This document shows positions 1-5,643 of a stretch of DNA of 12,514 nucleotides, in pieces. The stretch is from the NCBI GenBank assembly GCA_964424125.1, contig CAYRHS010000090.1, positions 1 through 12,514 on the forward strand. Reading direction: 5' to 3'. Both the position numbers and the translations under genes were made by a program. This DNA is from CAYRHS01 sp964424125 (GTDB lineage Bacteria > Actinomycetota > Acidimicrobiia > IMCC26256 > JAOSJL01). The first letter of the stretch is position 1. Each line of letters begins with the position of its first letter. A model generated the notes under the pieces. It saw only the letters and a program-made list of their open reading frames with translations, was not told the origin of the DNA and did no database searches.

Positions 1-35
1 CGCCCCGCGAATCGGGCATCGGGATCTGACAAGCG

Positions 36-69
36 CTTCATCGGTTCTTCATCGCTGCGGGCGCACGCT
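36..69 (+). promoter_or_regulatory. Putative activator site (two 8-bp direct repeats, 11-bp period) plus -10
   Basis: The octamer CTTCATCG occurs at 36-43 and again at 47-54, a period of 11 bp. After 9 bp comes CACGCT at 64-69, which fits the weak actinobacterial -10 pattern NANNNT. Direct repeats one helical turn apart, ending about 10 bp from a -10 and taking the place of a -35, are the known layout of OmpR/PhoB-family activator sites. A regulator of that family is encoded just downstream. That this regulator binds here is inference. The rest of 1-98 shows no coding sequence. Confidence 0.4.
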
Positions 70-98
70 GGTGACAGCCGCTCCCAGGGAGGACCGAC

Positions 99-1040
99 AT
101 GTCACCCGTCCGCTGTCACGGCCGCCGCGGCTGGTCGCTCCTCACGACCGTGCTCGCCATCGTCCTGGTCGCCGCGGCCTGCCATCCCACGATCACGATC
201 AACGACCGCGACGAGTCGCCACGCGTGGAGGAGGCCCCCGACGACCAGGCCCCGGAGGACGAGCTCCCCGGCGACGAGGGCCCGCTCCCCGGAGACGACG
301 GAGGGTTCGACGAAGACGGCGAAACCGCGCCAGAGCGGCTCGCGACCTACGAGGTCCGCGGTGACCAGCTCGTCGGCGACCACGCCGACCGCGCAGCACA
401 CGAGGCGCTTTGGTCGGTGGTGACCGACCTGGTGCCCCAGGCCGCCCGCGCGGAAATTCGCCGCCTCGTGGTCTCGACCGACGGGCCCGACGGCGTCTCC
501 GGGGCGGTGGCGCCGATCAGCGACGACCTGCGCCAGTGGGAGCTCGAGCTCGACCCGGCCGACGCGGACCCCGAACAGCTCCCCGAGATCATCGTGCACG
601 AGCTGGGCCATCTCCTCACGCTGAATGTCGAGCAGGTCGAGCCGGAGCTGGTGGAGGACGAGGCGCGCTTCGAAGCGGCCGAGGCCCGGTGCCGACCACG
701 GTTCTTCACCGGCGAGGGTTGCAGCCGGCCCGGCTCGTACCTCGACGCGTTCGTGTCGGAGTTCTGGTCCGACCTCCTGCCCGAGCTGCGCGAGATCGAG
801 GCGATCGAGGACGACGACCAGTACTACGAGCACCTGGACGCGTTCTACGAGGAACACCGCGATCGCGTCGTCAACGACTACGCGGCCACGAACCCGGGTG
901 AGGACATCGCCGAGAGCTGGGCTGTGTGGGTCCTCGGAGGTGCAGCGCCCGAAGGCGAGGTGGCGGCGGCCAAGGTCGGGTTCTTCGAGCGCTACCCCGA
1001 GCTCGTCGAGTTGCGCGACGAGATCCGGTCCCGGTCGTAG
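99..1040 (+). CDS. Secreted lipoprotein with HELGH zinc-metallopeptidase-like domain
   Basis: This 313-residue protein starts at an ATG with a strong ribosome site, AGGGAGGA at 86-93, 5 nt upstream. The N terminus is Arg-rich, followed by a hydrophobic stretch (about 13-27) ending VAAAC, so Cys28 is the likely lipidated residue. Residues about 33-85 form a Pro/Asp/Glu-rich linker, as expected for a surface tether. The folded part carries HELGH at residues 167-171, the HExxH zinc-binding signature. About 97 residues later comes EDIAES (268-273), where E268 or E272 could be the third zinc ligand of a gluzincin. Two Cys residues lie near 198-209 and could pair outside the cell. It is probably a zinc peptidase or an inactive relative on the outer face of the membrane. 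I do not recognise the exact family, and no substrate is evident. It lies just upstream of a two-component system on the same strand with a 39-nt gap, so it may be co-transcribed with it or regulated by it. Confidence 0.75.
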   Translation: MSPVRCHGRRGWSLLTTVLAIVLVAAACHPTITINDRDESPRVEEAPDDQAPEDELPGDEGPLPGDDGGFDEDGETAPERLATYEVRGDQLVGDHADRAAHEALWSVVTDLVPQAARAEIRRLVVSTDGPDGVSGAVAPISDDLRQWELELDPADADPEQLPEIIVHELGHLLTLNVEQVEPELVEDEARFEAAEARCRPRFFTGEGCSRPGSYLDAFVSEFWSDLLPELREIEAIEDDDQYYEHLDAFYEEHRDRVVNDYAATNPGEDIAESWAVWVLGGAAPEGEVAAAKVGFFERYPELVELRDEIRSRS

Positions 1041-1079
1041 CGTGGAGGCGCGGCCGAGTGCGGTGGGGGAGGGACGATC

Positions 1080-1772
1080 GTGAACGGGAAGATCCTCGTG
1101 GTCGAGGACGACCCGAAGATGGCCGACCTGCTCGTGATGTACCTCGAGCGTGAGGGATACGCGGTGCTCCGCGCGGCCGACGGACGCACCGCGATCGACG
1201 AGGCTCGCCGCCGGCGCCCCGATCTGGTCGTGCTCGACTTGATGCTCCCCGAGGTCGACGGTCTCGACGTCTGCCGGGTGCTGCGCGCCGAGTCCGACGT
1301 GGCGATCATCCTGCTCACCGCCCGCAGCACCGAGTCCGACCGGCTCCTCGGGCTCGATCTCGGTGCGGACGACTACGTGGTCAAGCCGTTCAGCCCGCGG
1401 GAGGTCGTGGCACGGGTCCGGGCCGTGCTGCGCCGTGCGGGTCGCGACGCGATCGACCCCGTGTTGCGCTGCGGCGATCTCGTGATCGACACATACCGCC
1501 ACGAGGTCCGGCGGAAAGACGCGCCGGTGACGGTGACCCCGCGGGAGTTCGCGATCCTGGCCGCGCTCGCGGCCGCCCAGGGACGTACGTTCACGCGCAC
1601 CGAGCTCCTCGAGGAGGCGTTCGGCTACGACTACGAGGGTCTCGAGCGCACGGTCGACGTGCACGTCATGAACCTTCGCCGCAAGCTCGAGGACGATCCC
1701 GCCCGGCCCCGCTACCTGCGGACCGTCTACGGCGTCGGCTACCGAATGCCCGAGGATCCGGATGCTCCGTAG
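1080..1772 (+). CDS. OmpR/PhoB-family response regulator
   Basis: This 230-residue cytoplasmic DNA-binding regulator has the normal family length. The receiver domain (about 3-118) has the full active site: acidic pair D10/D11, phosphoacceptor D53 in 'LDLMLPEVDG', T80 and K102 ('VKPF'). The C-terminal half is a winged helix of the Trans_reg_C type, with 'TPREFAILAALA', 'TVDVHVMNLRRKLED' and the closing hairpin 'YLRTVYGVGYRM'. The start is a GTG with GGGGGAGGG at 1065-1073, spacing 6, which settles the choice. The 3' end overlaps the histidine kinase gene by 11 nt, so the two should be translationally coupled and form a cognate pair. The signal sensed is unknown. A direct repeat upstream of the preceding lipoprotein gene is a plausible target. 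Confidence 0.95.
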   Translation: MNGKILVVEDDPKMADLLVMYLEREGYAVLRAADGRTAIDEARRRRPDLVVLDLMLPEVDGLDVCRVLRAESDVAIILLTARSTESDRLLGLDLGADDYVVKPFSPREVVARVRAVLRRAGRDAIDPVLRCGDLVIDTYRHEVRRKDAPVTVTPREFAILAALAAAQGRTFTRTELLEEAFGYDYEGLERTVDVHVMNLRRKLEDDPARPRYLRTVYGVGYRMPEDPDAP

Positions 1773-3087
1773 CCTGCGCGCCCGCCTGCTGGTGGTGACG
1801 CTCGTCGTGGCCGGGCTGGCTGTCGCGGTCACCGGTGTCATCGCGAGCCGGAGCACCGATCGCGAGTTCCGGTCGTACGTCGAGCGCCTCGACGACGAGA
1901 CGGAGTTCGCGGCCGACGAGCTCGACGCGGTCCTCCTCGAGGGCGCGCCGATCTCCGACACGCAGCCGTTGGCCGAGGATCTGGCCGACGAGATCGGTGG
2001 GCGGATCGTGCTCGCCACCGACGCGGGCACGATCCTCGCCGACTCGGATCGAGATCCCGGATCGGTCCCGCCGCTCGAGGGGCTGTTGGGTGCCGCGACG
2101 TGGGACGTCGACGGCGAGGGGGTCACGCTCTACGTCCTCGAGGGCGACTCGCTCGGCTCGGCGGGGGAGGGGTTCCTCGGCTCCGTGAACCGTGCCGTCC
2201 TCGTGGGTGCGCTCGTCGCCGGTGCGGCGGCGATCGTGCTCGCGCTCGTCCTCTCGCAGCGGCTGGCGCGGCCGGTGCACGAGCTGACCCGCGCCGCTCG
2301 ACGCGTCGAAGCGGGGACGCTGGACGAGCGCGTCGACGCCCGCGGTCGGGGCGAGATCGGGGAGCTCGCGCGTGCGTTCAACGCGATGGCGGAAGGGCTC
2401 GAGCAGTCCGAAGCGACGCGTCGGGCGATGGTGAGTGACGTCGCACACGAACTGCGGACCCCGCTGGCCAACGTCGTCGGCTATCTGGAGGCGATGCGCG
2501 ACGGGGTCACCGAGCCCACGCCGGAGCACCTCGGGTCGGTGCACGAGGAGGCGGTGCAGCTCGGGCGGCTCGTCGACGACCTCCAGGAGCTCGCGCTCGC
2601 CGACGCCGGGCGACTCTCGTTGCACTGCCAGCGAGTAAACCTCCGCGATCTCGTGGCGGTCGCGGTCGCGGCGGCCGGGCCCGGGGCGGAAACGGACGGC
2701 GTCACGCTGGTCGCCGAGGGAGGCGACGAGCCGCTTCCGGTCTCCGCGGACGCGGAGCGGATCGGTCAGGTGCTGCGCAACCTCCTCGGGAACGCCGTCC
2801 GTCACGCGCCGTCCGGGTCGACCGTGACCGTACGAGCCGGCAGGGACGGCAGCGAGGTGGCGCTGGCGGTGGTCGATCGGGGCGAGGGCCTCACACCCGA
2901 CCAACAGGACCGGGTGTTCGAGCGCTTCTACCGCGTCGACGAGGCGCGCACGCGCGGTGCGGGTGGGTCCGGACTCGGCCTCGCCATCGCGAAGCGGCTG
3001 GTGGAGGCGCACGGTGGCACCGTGTGGGTCGAGAGCGCGCCCGGCGCGGGGGCGACGTTCGGATTCTCGCTGCCGCTCGCCGCGTAG
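1762..3087 (+). CDS. Membrane sensor histidine kinase (HAMP, HisKA, HATPase)
   Basis: This 441-residue inner-membrane kinase partners the response regulator just upstream. TM1 spans about 8-29, an extracytoplasmic sensor region of about 115 residues follows, and TM2 spans about 145-165. HAMP covers about 166-218. HisKA has the phosphorylated His229 in 'DVAHELRTPL', and the HATPase domain shows an N box with N344 ('RNLLGNAVRH'), a G1 box 'VDRGEGL', an F box 'FERFYR' and a G2 box 'GSGLGLAI'. All catalytic boxes are intact. The ATG at 1762 has CGAGGA at 1751-1756 upstream and overlaps the regulator gene by 11 nt. The sensor region is rich in Asp and Glu and has no domain I recognise, so a cationic ligand or envelope signal is possible but unproven. 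The overall arrangement resembles BaeS- or MprB-type sensors. Confidence 0.94.
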   Translation: MLRSLRARLLVVTLVVAGLAVAVTGVIASRSTDREFRSYVERLDDETEFAADELDAVLLEGAPISDTQPLAEDLADEIGGRIVLATDAGTILADSDRDPGSVPPLEGLLGAATWDVDGEGVTLYVLEGDSLGSAGEGFLGSVNRAVLVGALVAGAAAIVLALVLSQRLARPVHELTRAARRVEAGTLDERVDARGRGEIGELARAFNAMAEGLEQSEATRRAMVSDVAHELRTPLANVVGYLEAMRDGVTEPTPEHLGSVHEEAVQLGRLVDDLQELALADAGRLSLHCQRVNLRDLVAVAVAAAGPGAETDGVTLVAEGGDEPLPVSADAERIGQVLRNLLGNAVRHAPSGSTVTVRAGRDGSEVALAVVDRGEGLTPDQQDRVFERFYRVDEARTRGAGGSGLGLAIAKRLVEAHGGTVWVESAPGAGATFGFSLPLAA

Positions 3088-3116
3088 GCTGGTTGTCCAC
3101 GCCGAGTGGACTCGGC
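3085..3116 (+). promoter_or_regulatory. Candidate promoter and palindromic operator before the pirin gene
   Basis: TAGGCT at 3085-3090 overlaps the kinase stop codon and fits the -10 pattern TANNNT. I see no good -35. Just downstream, GCCGAGT and ACTCGGC (3101-3107 and 3110-3116) form a perfect 7+7 palindrome with a 2-nt centre. A second inverted repeat, GTCCAC and GTGGAC (3095-3100 and 3106-3111), overlaps it. The predicted transcript start, near 3097, would put the palindrome over the first transcribed bases, where a dimeric repressor could bind. It could also be a small hairpin. Confidence 0.35.
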
Positions 3117-3137
3117 TCGTTCTCGGGGGAACGCCGC

Positions 3138-3857
3138 ATGAGCCCTCCCATCGAGGTCCGCCCCGCAGCCGAGCGCTCTCACACCCGGCTCGGGTGGCTC
3201 GACAGTCGTCACAGCTTCAGCTTCGGGCACCACTTCGATACCTCGAACGTCGGCCACGGACTGCTGATCGTCTCGAACGAGGACCACGTTGCGCCCGGCG
3301 GCGGCTTCGAACCACATCCGCATCGGGACATGGAGATCGTGACCTGGGTCCTCGAGGGCGAGCTCGAGCATCGTGACTCGGAGGGCAACCGGGGCGTGAT
3401 CTACCCCGGCTTGGCCCAGCGCATGTCCGCGGGTTCGGGGATCGTGCACTCCGAGATGAACGCGTCGGCCACCGAGCCCGTGCACCTCGTCCAGATGTGG
3501 GTTCCACCCGACGAGCGGGGGATCCCGCCCGGTTACGAGCAGCACGACGTCACCGAGCCGCTGGAGGCGGGCGGGCTGATCCCGGTGGCCTCGGGCCGCG
3601 GGCACGAGGGGGCGGTCGCGATCCACCAGCGTGGTGCGGCCATGTGGGCGGGACGCCTCGCCGCGGGCGCGACCGTCGCGGTTCCCGACGCGCCCTTCGT
3701 CCACGTCTTCGTCGCCCGCGGGGCCGTGCACCTCGAGGGCTACGATCTCGGCGCGGGTGATGCCGCGCGCCTCACCGACGCCGGGCCGGCCTCGCTCACT
3801 GCGACCGACGACAGCGAGGTGATCTTGTGGGAATCCGACGCCGAGGCGCGCCGGTGA
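3138..3857 (+). CDS. Pirin-family bicupin (YhhW-like)
   Basis: This is a 239-residue cytoplasmic protein, close to the usual bacterial pirin length (about 230-300). The N-terminal cupin carries the four metal ligands of the family: H60 and H62 in 'EPHPHRDME', H104 and E106 in 'GIVHSE'. The family signature 'HSFSFGHHFD' is near residue 25. Some bacterial pirins (YhhW) show quercetin 2,3-dioxygenase activity in vitro, others act as redox-linked regulators, so the substrate here cannot be named. I chose the ATG at 3138 because GGGGGA at 3125-3130 precedes it by 7 nt and homologues begin close to the 'RPAAERSHTRLGWLDSRHSF' stretch. Its reading frame extends further upstream, into the kinase gene, but that part does not look like pirin. 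The last codons overlap the start of a small membrane-protein gene (GTGA). Confidence 0.9.
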   Translation: MSPPIEVRPAAERSHTRLGWLDSRHSFSFGHHFDTSNVGHGLLIVSNEDHVAPGGGFEPHPHRDMEIVTWVLEGELEHRDSEGNRGVIYPGLAQRMSAGSGIVHSEMNASATEPVHLVQMWVPPDERGIPPGYEQHDVTEPLEAGGLIPVASGRGHEGAVAIHQRGAAMWAGRLAAGATVAVPDAPFVHVFVARGAVHLEGYDLGAGDAARLTDAGPASLTATDDSEVILWESDAEARR

Positions 3858-4111
3858 GCTGCCCTCGCCGGCGAGGAGCGACCCGGATCCTGCGAGCGGT
3901 GCTCGTCGTCGCAGGCGCGGTACTGCTCGTCCGGCGATTCGGCCCGCGCCTCAGGCAACGGTGTGTCGAGCAGTGCGAGCACATGATGGAGGGCATGCCC
4001 GACTCGTTCCCGCCCAAGCGGATGATGAACGAGCTCGAAGCCATCCGCGTCCAGAACGCTCGGATCATCGAGCTCCTCGAAGAAGACCAGGAGCCCGGCA
4101 GGGGTACCTAG
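3854..4111 (+). CDS. Small single-pass membrane protein, unknown function
   Basis: This encodes 85 residues from a GTG whose last bases form the pirin stop (GTGA, 4-nt overlap), with GAGG about 7 nt upstream. The overlap argues for translational coupling to pirin. The Arg-rich N terminus is followed by one hydrophobic helix (about 12-28, 'ILRAVLVVAGAVLLVRRFG'). A soluble tail follows with a CxxxC pair ('RCVEQCEHMMEGMPDSFPP') and then a helical segment 'MMNELEAIRVQNARIIELLEE' that looks amphipathic and could form a coiled coil. I do not recognise a named family. The gene ends in a CTAG tetramer shared with the stop codon of the convergent anti-sigma gene. Confidence 0.7.
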   Translation: MSCPRRRGATRILRAVLVVAGAVLLVRRFGPRLRQRCVEQCEHMMEGMPDSFPPKRMMNELEAIRVQNARIIELLEEDQEPGRGT

Positions 4112-4971
4112 CCTGCGCGGTTCGCGCTGCCGTTGCCGTTCGCGGGGGCGTTGCCCTTGTCCGGGCCGAGCCCGGGTGGGGATTCGTCCAGGCCGGGCGG
4201 AGTGCCACCGAAGGCCGGGGGTGGTTCGTCGAGTCCGGGTGGCGACGCCGGCGTGCCGGGCCCACCACCGCCGGGTCCGGGATCCGGCACCGGCGGAGTG
4301 ACGGGGACGCCGATGTCGGGTGCCGTACTGCCCGGCTCGGGGCCGGGCGATGCGGTGTCGGGTGCACCGACATCCGTTCCCGCGTCCGGTTGGGTCGCGC
4401 GAGCAGCGGAGGCGCTACTCGCGGCCTGGGCCTGGTCCGCACAGCCCTCCGACGTGTCCGTGCAGATCGCGCCGTGGATCTCGGCGACCTGCGACGGAGA
4501 ATCGGCCGCAACGTACGCTGCTTCGTCGGCGTCCGAGTCGGTGTCGGCGGGGACCACGGACGCGTGGTCGCCGGGCGGGACGTCGAGCCCGATCACCTCG
4601 AGGATGCGGGCGACGAACCGTTGTGCCGACCCCGGGAGCACCTCCGCACCTGCCAGCCCACCCGTGAGCACCGTGAGCACGAGGGCGGCCGCGGACGCCA
4701 GCACGAGCACCCGGGCCGGACGGCGGGGCGCCGTCGTTGGCCTGGTTGTCTGCGTGCCCTCGAGGAGGATGTCCGGCGCAATGGGAACCGCCTGGGGCGT
4801 CGGCGTGTCCGCCGGCTCCCGACCGGAGAGGGCGGCCGCACGCAGCAGCGCCGCGGTCTGCGCGTAGCCGGGCGGGGCGTCGTCGGGAGCGACGTCGCCG
4901 CGCAGCATGGCCTCGACGACGTCGTCGGGCAGGCGGTCCCGGAGTCGCCGCCTCCGCGTCCGGTCACGCAT
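4108..4971 (-). CDS. Anti-sigma-like single-pass membrane protein with Pro/Gly-rich tail
   Basis: This 287-residue protein starts 8 nt inside the end of the ECF sigma gene, with GGAGAG about 7 nt upstream of its ATG. The N-terminal cytosolic part (1-86) has a short helix 'DDVVEAMLRGDV' and the motif 'DAPPGYAQTAALLRAA', which I associate with actinobacterial anti-sigma-like proteins encoded beside ECF factors. I see no HxxxCxxC zinc motif, so it is not a classical ZAS anti-sigma. One TM helix spans about 87-109, followed by 'EVLPGSAQRFVARILEVIGLDVPPG'. The rest is exported and largely disordered: a Cys pair (C170, C177), an Ala/Ser stretch, and a Pro/Gly-rich end containing two 'PPGLDE' copies. 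The likely role is to hold the sigma factor at the membrane and release it on an envelope signal. That role is inferred from gene order and topology. Reading frames on the opposite strand here are shadows. Confidence 0.72.
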   Translation of the reverse strand: MRDRTRRRRLRDRLPDDVVEAMLRGDVAPDDAPPGYAQTAALLRAAALSGREPADTPTPQAVPIAPDILLEGTQTTRPTTAPRRPARVLVLASAAALVLTVLTGGLAGAEVLPGSAQRFVARILEVIGLDVPPGDHASVVPADTDSDADEAAYVAADSPSQVAEIHGAICTDTSEGCADQAQAASSASAARATQPDAGTDVGAPDTASPGPEPGSTAPDIGVPVTPPVPDPGPGGGGPGTPASPPGLDEPPPAFGGTPPGLDESPPGLGPDKGNAPANGNGSANRAG

Positions 4972-5551
4972 CGTCCTGCTCTCCGAGATGGCGGGCCAGG
5001 TACTCGACCGCCCCTCGCTGCATCGCCCGGACCCTTCCCGGGGACTTTCCGAGGACGTAGGCCGTCTCGTCGATGCTCAGGCCACCCACGACCCTCAAGA
5101 GCAAGACGTCGGCGTGGTGCGCGGGAAGGACGGCCAGTCGGCCGGCGGCGACCGTCGGCGTGAAGGTTCCGGCGCCACGCTCGGCGTCGTCATCCGCCTC
5201 CGCCGCAAGCGCGAGGTTCTCGGTTCGGACGGCGCCTCGTTGCCGAGGCTCGTCGGCGAGCCGCAAGCGGGCGATTGTGAACACCCACGCACGGAACGCC
5301 ACCTCGTCGCCCCGGAAACGGGACAGGCCCCGAGTGACCTCGGTCCAGACCTCCGCAGCGACATCCTCGGCGCCGACGGGGAGGCGTGCGCGCAGGTAGG
5401 CGAGCACGGAGGGGGCCAGCCGCCGGTGGAGCGCGCCGAGCGCAGCGTTGCTGCCGGCTCGGGCGTCCTCGACCGTCACCTCGAAGTCGATTTCCGACGG
5501 CGGCGCACCCGCGTTCCTGGTGCTCCCGCCCGCGCCCGATTGACTACGCAA
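4964..5551 (-). CDS. ECF-type RNA polymerase sigma factor
   Basis: From a TTG at 5551 this gives 195 residues, typical of ECF sigma factors. Region 2 covers about 30-110, including 'ALGALHRRLAPSVLAYLRARL', 'AEDVAAEVWTEVTRGLSRF' and 'AFRAWVFTIARLRLADEPR'. Region 4 is at the end: 'LPAHHADVLLLRVVGGLSIDETAYVLGKSPGRVRAMQRGAVEYL', a helix-turn-helix of the sigma4 type. The two regions are joined by an acidic linker. Upstream in-frame alternatives exist (GTG at 5560 and an ATG at 5695). I prefer the TTG because a promoter candidate (5559-5587) would start transcription within a base or two of it, and the GTG lies inside the -10. Its gene overlaps the anti-sigma-like gene by 8 nt, which implies coupled translation and stoichiometric pairing. 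The regulon is unknown. Confidence 0.88.
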   Translation of the reverse strand: MRSQSGAGGSTRNAGAPPSEIDFEVTVEDARAGSNAALGALHRRLAPSVLAYLRARLPVGAEDVAAEVWTEVTRGLSRFRGDEVAFRAWVFTIARLRLADEPRQRGAVRTENLALAAEADDDAERGAGTFTPTVAAGRLAVLPAHHADVLLLRVVGGLSIDETAYVLGKSPGRVRAMQRGAVEYLARHLGEQDDA

Positions 5552-5558
5552 GGTGACC

Positions 5559-5587
5559 ACCCTAGGACGCAGCGCCGCGAATACCAA
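5559..5587 (-). promoter_or_regulatory. Promoter candidate for the sigma/anti-sigma operon
   Basis: Read on the minus strand, TTGGTA (5587-5582) is followed after exactly 17 bp by TAGGGT (5564-5559). This is the best-formed promoter-like pair I found in the window. Its predicted start point, about 7 nt beyond the -10, falls at or next to the TTG at 5551, so the mRNA could be leaderless. The -10 is of the vegetative TANNNT type, so the sigma factor would not need itself for expression from this site. Confidence 0.5.
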
Positions 5588-5643
5588 GAAAGCGGTCGGA
5601 TTCCGGGGCCGAACGCGGGTTCCGGAGTGCTCGGTCAAAGGGG

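Noticed and set aside
102..2126. A 674-codon open frame on the minus strand opposite the lipoprotein, regulator and kinase genes
   Set aside because: It is antisense to three genes with clear catalytic motifs, its product is low-complexity with no recognisable domain, and high GC makes long shadow frames common.
1666..3012. A 448-codon minus-strand open frame opposite the histidine kinase
   Set aside because: It is a shadow of the kinase, which has every catalytic box. The translation is Arg/His/Asp-rich with no domain.
3024..3137. Upstream extension of the pirin frame
   Set aside because: It overlaps the kinase end and is not pirin-like. The ATG at 3138 has a well-spaced ribosome site.
4133..4867. 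A Pro/Gly/Ser-rich 244-codon frame opposite the anti-sigma gene
   Set aside because: It mirrors the Pro/Gly-rich codons of the real gene. It has no signal peptide or domain, and it runs against the sigma-anti-sigma operon.
3961..5163. A 400-codon plus-strand frame across the small protein, anti-sigma and sigma genes
   Set aside because: The product is Arg/Gly-rich noise. The minus strand has the coherent sigma and anti-sigma reading frames with overlap and a ribosome site.
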